Assembly: GCF_030848805.1 (NCBI RefSeq)
Contig: NC_092363.1
Coordinates: 17,950,600-18,014,599 of the forward strand
DNA: 64,000 nt
Direction of reading: 5' to 3'
Source: Temnothorax longispinosus
Lineage: Eukaryota > Arthropoda > Insecta > Hymenoptera > Formicidae
Made by a program: the position numbers and the translations under genes. The notes beneath the pieces are model-generated. The model did no database searches and was not told the DNA's origin. It worked only from the letters and a program-made list of their open reading frames with translations. Positions 12,037-24,600 of the stretch are shown piece after piece (position 1 is the first letter of the stretch; each line of letters opens with the position of its first letter).

Positions 12037-12236
12037 CACTGAGAAACCCATTTCGTTGAATCAACTAAATCCTTGTTTGGATATGGGCAAACAAATTAAA
12101 TTCTTTAGTTAATATAACAAAAATTTGGTTCACATAACAAAAAGTGCAAATTTTTGTTATATTAACTAAAGAATTTAATTTGTTTGCCCATATCCAAACA
12201 AGGATTTAGTTGATTCAACGAAATAGGTTCTCAGTG
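12037..12236. mobile_element. MITE, second copy of the CACTGAGAAACCC family
   Basis: The ends are CACTGAGAAACCCATTTCG and CGAAATAGGTTCTCAGTG. The arms continue through CAACTAAATCCTTGTTTGG, ATATGGGCAAACAAATTAAAT and TTAGTTAATATAACAAAAATT, leaving a loop of only about 20-30 bases. It is almost entirely self-complementary and closely matches 6555-6797. Confidence 0.85.
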
Positions 12237-13224
12237 CACGAACGACGGCGACGGTAAAAAAAACTGGTAAATCGCCGACAAGAGCTCGGTTTCGCTCGCG
12301 AAAGAAAAGAGAGAAAGAAAATATACAGAGGGAAAAATAAAGGAGAAAAAAAGGAAAGAGGAAGAGCGAAAAATACGACACCGGTTAACGTATAAACTCG
12401 CGGCGTATATACCGCATGGCGTGTATATCAATGTGTTATATCAAGAACGCGGACGGGCCCGCTTCTCGAGCGCGTCCGGATATACCCCGGGTGATATTTT
12501 ACACGCAATATGTCTATCTCGTGACGCGATCGACCGCGATAAATTTTTCACGGAGACGCTTTTCGACGTTTCCGGCGCTATCGGCAGCCTCGTTTTCGCG
12601 GGGCAATGAGAAAATTACAATAGTACGTTGTAATTCGCTAATGCACGGCGCAGCGCGTAACGCGCGCGAGCTACTGCAATTGCAATTTCGAGTGTGTTCC
12701 AAATAATCTCTTGACGTAAGCAGAGGCCATATCCCATTTCTCTATCCGGGAAATCCCGATGTACATACGTAATACGTAATAAAGCGCAAAAAAAATAATT
12801 TTATCAGGCTAATTGAAGTTTGATAATACTGTTTTAAAAACAAAAAAATTATTAAATGTATTTTATCACTATTTTATTTTACATATAAATTGGCGAAAAG
12901 CTTTTCTTAACTTTCAATTGTTTATTCGTATGTTTATAACTCAAAAACTACCCTTTCACTGAAGAAAAATTAGTTTAATTTTACCAGGAAACAAAAATCT
13001 CTGAAATTCGGCAATTTATTTTGAAATCATCGCATTATCGGTTCCATCACTGTCAAGCATTTTCTCAAAATTTCTCCTCTTTACTTGAATAAGAGACATT
13101 TGTTTACTGCAACTTCTTCGCGCACACGCTGCGTCGTTTAATTAAATTTAATCACTCAATTTCAATTTTCTGAAAGTCCAAGTTTCTCGTTCAAGATTGA
13201 AGTGAGGGTAAAACTTTGAGATAA

Positions 13225-13326
13225 ATGACTTTTTTTTATAGAATTAAGGGATTAATTTGGTGACACGACGTGGTCGCGTTTCTTCGTACCAAAATAATCC
13301 CTTAATTCTATAAAAAAATCGTTCAT
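13225..13326. repeat. Hairpin, about 100 bp
   Basis: The arms are TATAGAATTAAGGGATTA and TAATCCCTTAATTCTATA, extended outward by A/T runs, with a loop of about 35 bases that is GC-richer. Probably a MITE. Confidence 0.75.
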
Positions 13327-14432
13327 AAATTTCTCTCGAAGTTCTCTCTTCAATCGAGATCTCACACAAAGTGTCACGTGCGTTATAATATGCCACGTGT
13401 GCTATTGTCGCTATCGTACAAATTACGTGCGCCAGCGTGACGGATACAACACTTGTGAACGCGAACGGCAAGTGATAGCTGCGGTTTAATTAAAACGTGC
13501 TACATTGCGGTGTACACACAGTAGCGAAAACATTCACGAAATTGTTTCGTGTCAGATATGGGGAAAAGAAAAGATATACACCTCGTCTTTGTTACAACGT
13601 ATATACACGCGACAGTAGATCAAAATATATTAGTAGCCCACCGCTTGTTTTTCATATTCACAAGTGCTTCGCTATTATCGATCGATCAAGGAAGAGAGAA
13701 GATGGTGTAAGTTTTTATGAAATATATTAGCATAACGAAATGCTTGATAGTACAATTTAAAGATTTAAAAAATTTATTTATATCTATATATTATATCTTG
13801 TATTTTATTTGTTCTTAAAATTTTCTTTATTGTAGCCATATGTTACCATTTTTTTATAACTTTTAATTTTTAAACTTTTGCCAAACAATTTTATATCTTT
13901 AAAATTAGCACCATCGGTAGTCTATTATGCAGTTTCTTCTTTCTCGTGATTGCATACTGCTGTTTTCATTTCAAGTATTTTTAGTTTTATAATGATACGC
14001 GTATTACATAAAAATACTAGATATAATAATATTTCTATATACAAATAAAAACGTTTTATTTTATTAACTCAATTTTCCCAATCATCTTTACCACGCGAAT
14101 CAATCCGTATAATCGGATTAAATCTATCATAATCTGATAAATTATAGTATAATATTTGTTTCAATTTATTTTATATTATCGTTAAATAAATTCATACAAA
14201 TACAGGAACATAGAGATATTTCTAAATCAAACAGAAAGATTTGAAAGAAATCGGAAAAACTGCACCGTAAACAGCGAAGCCAGGCAAATGGAACTAAACT
14301 AATCTCAAGAATGTACGATTCTCGATAATAAGAAGTATGTACTTTCGCACAAGAAGTATAGACTTAAATTCAATAGAAACGAGCGCGTTTATACGAATTC
14401 CTGATTTTATTGTGGTCGCTTTGAATTCGCTT

Positions 14433-14538
14433 CCCATACAGCACAGATTGTTGCAGTCGTTGCAGAAAGCTTACAGAAAGGTTTCAAATGATTTGGAACC
14501 TTTCTGGAAGCTTTCTGCAACAATCTGTGCTGTATGGG
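14433..14538. mobile_element. Hairpin MITE with CCCATACAGCACAG termini
   Basis: The left arm is CCCATACAGCACAGATTGTTG and the right arm its exact inverse; the similarity continues through GCAGAAAGCTTACAGAAAGG with few mismatches. The whole element of about 106 bp folds into one imperfect hairpin. The CCCA...TGGG ends resemble those of the element at 6485-6833. Confidence 0.8.
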
Positions 14539-15463
14539 TTATTTCGCTGCATTTTTCATTACAGATATAACAATCGACGCGATAAAAATCGCGAAATTTT
14601 TATGTGAATTTGTTCAGTCACTTATAATATTTATATTATTGTCAATTATTTAATGCAGACATTCGGTATATTATGGCCTTTAATTTATTTCTGAGTATTT
14701 GTTTTGCGATTTTTACTTAAGATCTGTTTTTCAATTTTACGCGTGTCCGACTCATCTTTCCGAATACAAGTGTACCTTTTTCCCTTGCAGATTTCGCGCT
14801 CGAATAATATTCAATTGCGTTTCACAGTCACAAACTGATGCAAAGCAACTGCAAATTTGGAGTTCTCAGTCTCTTTGGTAAATCAATTGACAATCAAATA
14901 GTTTCTCGTCGCCGGATAGAAAGACAAGAACGAGACAGAAACGAGCAGAAATGAGAAAATTAGATGCGCGTTGCTATTTGCGAAGCGGCTAATAAATCTC
15001 ATTTACCCTTTCCTATTCTCTCCCTATTATTTCCTCTGTCTATATTCGCTCGGATGTTAAGCGAAACTCAATGCTGTGCAGTAATCCTCAAATCCATTCA
15101 TTTATCATATGATATAATGAATAAATGTTTTCATTTAAATGGCATCCCTGCAGTATAATATTAATATTAATGAAAATGAATGAATTATTTCGGACAGGTC
15201 TTAAACGCAGCGTGAATTTCGCGTGGCAGAGAATTTTGAAAGAGATAAAACATCAGTTCTCGATTTTAACTAACGAGCGAACAGCATTTTTGCTCGTATA
15301 TCTCTTTTCATATGTCTCTTCTCGTATATCTCTCTTTAATTACGAACGGTATCCTCGTCGTCAGTAATATTCTGATTTGACCTTTAAAATATCAATTGCA
15401 ACGACAACTTATTACAGAATTGACAGAGAGACAGATTGTCCTAATCCAAGATAATTATTTTAG

Positions 15464-15611
15464 ACAGTGTCGGTGAGTATCAGCATTTTGACGCTGACTT
15501 TCATATCGATCGACCGGTGGTACGCTATATGCTTCCCATTGAGATTCAAGTCTACGACAACCCGAGCGAAAACCGCTATTATAGTGATCTGGGTGATATC
15601 GCTACTTTTTG
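15464..15611 (+). CDS. Receptor exon: TM3 to start of TM4
   Basis: Flanked by TTTTAG and GGTAAGC. It begins in phase 0 with TVSVSISIL and contains DRWYAICFPL. It ends in phase 1, completed by the next exon to Asp. There is no ATG, so at least one coding exon lies upstream. Confidence 0.85.
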
Positions 15612-18600
15612 GTAAGCACACATTATCACACACAAATATTTTAATAAGCGACAAATTATTTTACTTTTTTAAATAAATATAGTCAATAGAAAGTTAATAT
15701 CTTATCGCTATATATCAACTGACGCATTTTTCTAGTATGCCTATCCAAGAATCGATGGAACGTAAACGATGCTTTGTTTATTCGTTCATAACTCGCCAAA
15801 CAATTCGCTTTCCACTTTTAACGTGAAACTTGTTATGATGACTCGGGTGTGTTCTAGCTCGGAAAAAAATAATTTCTGACTTTCACGGAATATGTGTTTA
15901 CTTCGCATCAATTCTGGAACGCAGTATACTAAAAATACTCCAACGATATATATTTCAACACTATATATTTCATTCCGTAGAATTCTAACGTTGCTCTCTC
16001 TAAATATTTATTTATGAAGCGTCATAAATTTTATTTTTAAGATTTTGTTGCACGCGATATAAAATCGATGTATTTGCTCGCATTAATTTTTTCTTACGAC
16101 GGTTGCCGAAAGGAAATTCGCTTGCAAGTGAGGCAAAAGTACAATTTTATTAATATTCTATCCCTTTTGACCAGACATTCCAGAATTACTGGTGTTACAC
16201 ACGGTGCCGTCACACAGTAGAGTGCAGACTGTATTATTCACGCAGTGTGTTTGGTCGTGGAGCCGAGAAAGTCAAACTACCTTCACAGTTGTCAAATTGA
16301 TCTTTCTGTACACGATGCCGTTGCTTTTTATGAGCGTGGCGTACTGGCAGATTGTGCGCGTTCTTTGGAGAAGCGATATTCCAGGACATAATTGTAAGGA
16401 AGATTTTATTTTAATAATTATACCCGTTACTCATAATATAATTAACCAATTTTAAATAATATAATACATTTTTTCATATTTATTAAAAATTATTCCTTTT
16501 GATTCCGTTTCTTTAGAACTCTTACCGAATAATAGCGATCTATATTGTACCCATTAAAGTAATTTTTTAACTCTTCGATACTAATAGGAAACATATATCT
16601 CAAGAAACGCTTGAAAAGTTCTCCTAAGAACATAAATCTTATTGCGAAAAGAAAAAGTAAAGAATAAAAATTTATCTTTTCCATCGATATTGGAACGTAT
16701 AGAGTTAAATCATTTGATATTAGAACATAAAATGTCTGATAACGTTTTTATAACAGTTCGAAAAAAATTTATGGAAAGATATTTGTTTCGAATAGACAGT
16801 AAAGAACATATGCGAGCGCTCTCCGAATGCGTAAAAATTTATAGGACGTTTCATCGAAAATTATGAGGGAAAACCTTTCTTTTTGCTTTTCGCAGGGATC
16901 CGACAATGATGTGTTACCTACTACATCAACAATGTATATAATTCGCTAAAAAAATCTACAGAGTTTCACGCGCGATAAATGACACGTGTACGTCGATATA
17001 AATTTCCCATACAAGTCCAATATTCTCGCCATTTCATCTCCCATGACAAAACTCCGATCCTGTATCCAATTAAAATTGGAAACGTTATAACCAGATTATA
17101 ACATAAGCCGCTTATTTTGCAAGGCGATGTAAATCGCGTTTCGAAATAAAATGTCTCAATTATCTGATCTAAACGAGTGGAATGGCTCGTCAATATTGTG
17201 CTGTATTTCAAAACGACTGAACTGCAGGGGAAGAAAACAAAACGAAACAAAACGAAAATAGTAAATATAATTATAGCAATAAAAGTTCAACAATTTATAT
17301 GAATTAAAAACATTCATATTACGCGTGAAGATTAATAAAATAGATTGACTTGAACGTTATATTAGTTTTTTTTATTTTGCTTTTTTATTTCAAGCAAAAG
17401 AGTTTCCAATAAATTTTTATCATCGACTTATTTACACTTTATTCGTTTTAAAATACACGAAACATTACTCTTTCAAAACAAAAGATATTTTGTTTCGATT
17501 TGCACGAAATAAATTAAAAATAAAATTTTGAAAATAAAGTTTGATATAAAATCATCAATTAACTAATCATTTTGTGCCAATTTTTACAGTGTCTACCAGA
17601 GTCTGTCGTTCAACTGAGATTCCACTGTCCGGGGGTGGAAATCCGGAGGGTCAATTGAGATCTCGGCGGAAAGCGGCGAAGATGTTAGTTGCCGTAGTCA
17701 TCACATTCGCGATATGTTTCTTTCCAGTGCATTTGCTCTCTATTCTAAGGTATGTTACGCGACATTAATGTGCGTTTCTTCTATCTCATTCTAGTATAGT
17801 ATATTATCGTAACAGTGCAGTGTACGTTTAACACGTGCACATTGATTTTTGTTGTTTTCTTGCATGAAAATATTTCAAGCGCGGTGTAGTGAAATATTCA
17901 ATTTCAATATTGTGATGTTATTTGATGGCGACCATCCCCGATATCGATGTCAAACGACAAAGGAAAAGAAACATTATTACTGTGTCAGAGTTATGTTTAC
18001 ATATGACACGACAAACGTATGTTCCGTATGTGTAATATGTTACGTTCTATCAATTTTATTAAATCTGTGCAAAAAGCTATCAAACATTATTAGAACAAAT
18101 AATTACGAAATTAAATATAAAGCTAAAAAAAATCAAAAAATAGCACCCTTTGTTAACTTTTGAATGCATTTTTTATCCCATAAAATTTTACTTAAATCAA
18201 TTTCATAAAAATGGTTATTACACAAAATAGTTATTACACAAATACGGACATAAAATACATGTATAATGGTCGGGAATTTATAATATTTCCAATTTTCCGG
18301 AACACCAGGTGTTCCACCAGCACTTTTTTCCAATAAACTATAAATTAGTTTCGTGCCATACTCGTAATGATATTTCTTGTTCTTTTATCGCAATTAATCT
18401 GTATAAGCGTTCTCATTTTTTATTCATAAATTCTGTCGTACTCTAAAACCGATTTTATGGCGAGAATATAATTTTTGCTTCAAATTTCAATATCAGGTTT
18501 CAATATAATATCAATCTATTTCAATTAAAATAAATCTATTCAATCAAGTCAACACATATTCAATTAAAATAAATATATTTCATATTAAATGTAAAATAAG

Positions 18601-21600
18601 TTTTATTTTCAAAAACTTAACCTTCTATTCTCAATCATTCATAACTTAAATCTAAGGCCATTGAATTTTTTTTTGTTAACAAGTGACTTTAAATTAATCA
18701 AAGTCCACGAGTAAAAAATTTCTTGCTCTAACAAAATATCTAAATCTAAATCATCCTTTATAAAAAAAGAGTAAAATAACGTTAGATAGATGAGTTAAAA
18801 CGAATGCTATTTTATCTTGAGAACTAGGAAAAATCGATAGTAAAATTCGACAGTTGAACACTTTATACAAGTTGCTATGTGCTAAATGTATGAAAACAAT
18901 ATTAGTACTACCATAGTCGTTTCATATGTAAAATTATTATTGACGTAATAATAAAGCAATCTTTGCTTTGACAGACGTTCGACGACAATACCAAAAATTT
19001 ATATATTACCATAATCGCCTGTAATCATTGTGAATTGATTGTTTTAGATGCACCATGGAATTACCGTCGAATCAATGGACGATCGCCATTAGCCTGATCG
19101 CCCATTGGCTTTGTTATTTCAACAGCGCGGTGAATCCTGTCATCTATAATTTTATGAGTGGTAAGGATTCGTGGAGAGATACTGACACGACGCTTTTAAC
19201 GCCTAATGCTCGTTTTCACCAACGTCGTTTAACTTTAACCTTAGTTTAACTCACTCTTCGTCTCTTTTTAACGGGGACTGTTAAAAAAAGACAAAAAATG
19301 AGTTAAACTAAGTTTAAAGTTAAACGACGTTGGTGAAAACAGACATAATAATGCCTAACGTTACGTTTCTCGAATGCCGTCATGTTGAAAAAAAATTTTC
19401 TATCCGGCCGGATTTATTCCGGAATGTCCCGCGTATACAGATATGCCGGTAATATTTTCCGGATACAGAGGCATATATAAAATTACCGGAATGTACGTAG
19501 TGACTTCTATTAAAATGCATGACGTGTCCGAGATACGCAATGCTCGCCTACCGCTGTTTCGGCTGCTGCTTATTTACCGCCGCGTAACTAGTCTGTTCCT
19601 CATGCTGAATTAACCTCCCGCGACAACGGCTGCCAAAAAAATCTCATTTCACTTTTTCCCGCTTCCGTATAAAAAAAGGCGAGTCTCCGTCGGGCTTTAA
19701 ATAAACTCGTGCAAATAACAACGAACGCAACGTTGAAAACAAGTCGTTTATAAACGCTTTATTGTAAGTATATATGTATAAATTTGAGAGAATTGAATTC
19801 TTAATTAAGATCGAAAGATTTTTATCATCTTTTACTGACAATGAGAGAAAGAAGCACGGAAGAACGGGCGCGAAAAAAATACAAATATTTCTGTAAATTC
19901 CCTCAACATTTTTTTTTAATAACAGAAAAAGTTGTGTAATTCTCTTTCTGCAATTGTAAAGCTTGAAACCTTCTAATTTCGAAGATTAGCGATTTAATTT
20001 TATTTACATTATAAGCTTTTGTCCTTTCGGCTAGATTCTATACGATGATTATAGTAACCCTTTATCTAAACCGTACAGGTCCATTAAATCTGTATGCGTT
20101 TCCGTGAGAATACGTGTACCAAACTAATTAAATACCTTTTACCATCGTGATATTTTGTATGCTCAAAGTATCATGTAGTCATCGCATCATATTTCAATAG
20201 TGTATTCTGGAGCTTAATTAAAATAGATGATCCTAATACGAACTGTAAACCCGTTAAAATCCATAATTACGCAACACGCGCATCATCCTATCATGTGTTA
20301 TTGATATCCATTTTCATACTATGCATCAATTTTCTGCTCAGTTGATTGTCAACGATATCTGAAGGCGATATTGTTATGACATGATCACTACCTATGTTAA
20401 TAATCGAAAACGACTATTTTAATTTCATTTCCGTAATATTCTTTTCGCTCATAAATCGGGCTAAATTCACGGGCGATTTTACGTGTAAATAAATTACCAA
20501 ATCAACAATCACTTATAATTAATTCATTACTCAAAGACAATCAAGTATTTTTATTATACAAAGTACAGAAACAGTATTAAATTAAATGTAAAATGGTATT
20601 TTACTAAATTGTGCTTGAAAATCGATCATTTTTGTCACGTCTCTGCCACTTTTCATTTTTTACATATAATACAGTACATCGATATGTTCGTCTCTTTTTT
20701 ATGTATATTTTTACATAGATAATAAATATAACGTTTTTTATTAACTGTCTTAAAATATTAAATATTGTATGATTGATACTCTCGCGAAATGGAATTTATA
20801 AAATAAATATTAAATTTGAAATGTAATCTGCTAAATACATATATTATACGTATATAAACGTGATTTTTTTAAATTAAAATAAATTTTATTTTCTACTGAA
20901 CTCAGAATTTTTATATCACGTAAATTCCAATATTTCTGACTCTAAAAACGAAACTAACGCTAAGTATTATTTGCATTATTTGCAACGAGCATTAATTTAC
21001 GGCCGATTGATGTGACATTAGGTATTTTACATAAGAAATGAAAGCGTTACAAAATAATAACGTGATAAAAGTATTGAATTGCAAACAGCCAGGCTCACAT
21101 AAAATGGAAGATACTTCAGTTACTAGCCTATAACTGTCCAAAACTTCGCGATTGATTAAATTCAGTAAGAGATAACACAAAATGCAAAACGACAGCAATA
21201 CTTTTCGCACAATCAGTTTTACTGTCAATACGAAGTTTTCATATTTTTGATATACGTTTTTGTGAACTTTCACATTTTAACGCAAACATTTCGTTATTAT
21301 ATTGTCAATACGATATCGAATTTAATTCTGACACGATTGAAAATTATTTCAGTACAAGTACTTTAATATAACATTACATAACTTACTCTTGCTACGGTCA
21401 ACGTGACGCTACAAATGCTTCGAAGCATTCCTCTTCTCTTTTCTTTCAATGAAGAAAGAAAGAGAAGAATAACGCTCCAAAGCATTTGTAGCGTCACGTT
21501 GACCGTAGCCTCTATGAGCCAATTTTCTTAGAATATTATTTTGTTTCGAAGTATATTTATTGGATATTATATCTTGTATTATTTTATTTTGTTTCAAGTA

Positions 21601-24600
21601 TATTAGATATTAATAAATATGGATGGACAGATTAGAAAAGATTAAAATAAAATTAACGCATATAAAAATAAATGCGTTTTTAATTATCGTTAGCGCATGT
21701 TTTTCTTTCATAAAAATTGTGCGTTGCGTGAAATATTCATCTTTTTATTCACGCTCGTGATATATTCACATTGAAAAGATTTTTATTTTCTCTCGCGCCT
21801 CTTTTTATAATATTTAATTCTAAAATGAGATATAAAGAGACAAAATGCAAATTTTACATATTATTAAAAAATATTTGATAAAAAGAAAGAAAAAACAAAA
21901 AGCAATTATCTAAATGTTAATGATATTTTCCTACCGCATTTTATAAAATTTATCTTTATTTCACACATAATAAATATGTAAATATCCTCTTCTACCGTCA
22001 TTTACAAAATGTAGACACTATAAAGATAATTAAAATAATAAAATTATAGTTGCGATAAAATAGCTCTATATTCTAAAAATTTCAGTGTTTTTCTTATTAC
22101 GATTTTCTCTTATCTCTTTCTCTTTTTTATTTTTCATTATTTATCTAAGCAATAATTTCAAAAATTTAATTAATCAGAAAATATTTAACATTAAAATAGC
22201 CCAATAACATTATTAATATCACATCTTTATAGTTCTTAATTGTTTCTTGAAAATCTTGTAAATAAAATATTTGATATGTCTTTGTCAAATTGAAGACGAT
22301 TCTTTTATCGCAAAAATCTCCGTCACTCAAATCGCTAATACATCGACGATCAATAAATTATACATATTCCACAATTAACTATTAATTTTAATTTGTCTCG
22401 GCCCATCCATTTTAAGGCAATGGAGAGATGTCATATTTATACAAAAATTATATAACAATATAACAATTATTATCTCTCTCAATCTTTCTTTTAACATTTT
22501 TGATTATTTCAAATTTAACCTTTTCAATTTAACTATGAGAAAATTAAATGTCAGTTCGAACTGTTTATGTACTTTAACGAATAACACCGATCCATTATCT
22601 CAAATTAATATAAAAATTATCTGCCACTCACCGATGCGATGATGTGAAGCGGCGGAGTTGCAGCACAATTACGTTAACTGTAAAATACAAATATATTCGT
22701 ATTACACAACAATGGTACAAAATTAATATTTAAAAATAATTAATGCACGCGTTGAACTCTTTTCTCTTTTTCAAATAGAGATAACAGAACAATTATACAA
22801 ATTACGAATGGTAATTAATTTCGCGCAAATAACGATAAGTGACATTATTTATTATACATTACTCACCCCATGGTTGCTCCGCCGTTGCTCGATGCCTCTC
22901 CTAGGCCTCCTCCTCCTCCTCCTCCTCTCAAGTTGTCGAAGTCCGTTACACTCACACAACCTGCAGTCACGAGAACATGCGGTTAATTGCAGCCGATCAT
23001 AGTCCCGAATCTCGGTGTGACGCGCGCTTATATCGTGACGAAAAATCGCAACGCAAAAATCGTGATGCGATCGCGCAAAGCCGCGGGCGGAGAGTCAACG
23101 ACGAATCTCGTACCGCAGAGGGAATTCGCGAAAATTAATCCGCAGTCAATTTTCGCAGTGCCGCGATAACCTGTTGCTTTTAGCTATTTCCACGTATAAC
23201 AATTAATGTCGAATATTACGTGTACGCTCGCCCTTTGGGCAAATTATCATCTCGTATTAACGGAAATCCCCGCGCGCGAGTTAAAATAAAAAGCAAATAT
23301 CTTCGATATGAATTATTCGAAAACGTAGCTTCGCGCGGTATGCCCGCCCGAATAATTTCCGCCGGATAAATCTCTATCTATACACGCTTCAACGAGCTAT
23401 TAGTTGTGCCAGTTAATTAATTCGCGATCGCGAGGGGAGGCTGAGGATCAATAGTCGCACAGCACGATCGCGTTTTGCGCCTCGTGCTATACCTCCCGCG
23501 ACAGTATTTCATGAACGAATGACCCGCGGAGCGGCCCGAGCCGCTGCCTACCTCGAGTCTCACCTTGCGAATGATAACGGCCGAGCGACCTCAGATAAAC
23601 ACCGCGCGCAGCGCAAAAAAAAACAATCGCTGTAGGCGTCGCGCGCCACTCTTATTGTCATCTACGAAATATCTTTCAGGGAATATTATACACGCCGAAT
23701 ATATTATGTCTCTTGCGTACTCAAGTCCCGATCAATTATTCGGTGAGCGGTCGACGTGTCGCGCGGCTCTCCATTGTTAGAATTATTTGAAGGATTCGCG
23801 TATTATTCCGCAATTATACCCCTCGATCCATACGTGTTTAAATTCAAAATGTGATGTATCCTGTTAATGTTAATCGTTATAAAGAAATAATCGTCATCTG
23901 CGAATATTACGAGATGATTACGATTGCCTTTCGTCGCCTTGATTTCTATGTCGAATAATTAAATCGCGTTTCAAACTGAATCAAGGATCACACGGATTGT
24001 TTTGCGTTCCGTTTTATCGATCCATTATTGTATACGTAATTATACTAATTATTTAATCGTTTCTTTTATTAAGAATTTAAATAGTTGATTAATTACGCCA
24101 TTTGTACAAATTATTTAATCTGATATTTGTTTGAAGAATATCATATCTTTATCTTTATCAGAAAATATATTTACGTTTTATTTATCGTTGTTACTTCTCT
24201 TGGAAAGTTTTAAGAAGAGTGAGATTTTTAATAACTCGAGAAAATAAAAAGTATGAGACTTATTTTCTCGACTTATTAAAATTTTACTATTATCGAAATG
24301 CAAAACACAGAGATAAGTTTTATTCTTCAAATTTTGATTTATCTCGTTAGATTTGATAATTAATTCGACTTTTTAGTTTGGAGTAAAAGAGGAATCAAAT
24401 AATTTTTACGTGTAACACAAGTTGAGGGGTAAAAGCCATATAGTGGTGTAAATATTGAAGAATTGCCGAGTGATCAATCTATACCAATAACACATGTGCG
24501 TTTCGTATTTATTTACATAAAAAATAAAAAATAAAATCAGTTGAGCAGTAAAAAACGGCTCAATGGTGCAAAATCAATGTCACCTAACAAATCGATATGT

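Larger units (their letters stand above)
12237..15463. other. Non-coding DNA upstream of the receptor exons
   Basis: About 12360-12710 is GC-rich with overlapping frames on both strands and no motif. The remainder is AT-rich. I looked here for receptor exons encoding TM1 and TM2 and found none. The region is therefore probably an intron of the receptor gene, or sequence upstream of an unseen exon. Confidence 0.45.
15612..19047 (+). other. Receptor introns between the TM3-TM7 exons
   Basis: Three introns of 562, 1196 and 1298 bases (15612-16174, without the exon 16394-17589, and 17750-19047). They are AT-rich, and I see no other gene in them. Confidence 0.6.

Noticed and set aside
19055..19249. 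Receptor ending at the stop at 19249
   Set aside because: Reading past NFMSG runs through a consensus donor GTAAGG into a hairpin MITE; the true helix-8 exon is at 29439.
20992..21273. 93-codon minus-strand hydrophobic frame
   Set aside because: AT-rich intron DNA yields Leu/Phe/Ile-rich frames by composition; no transmembrane family motif or splice signals.
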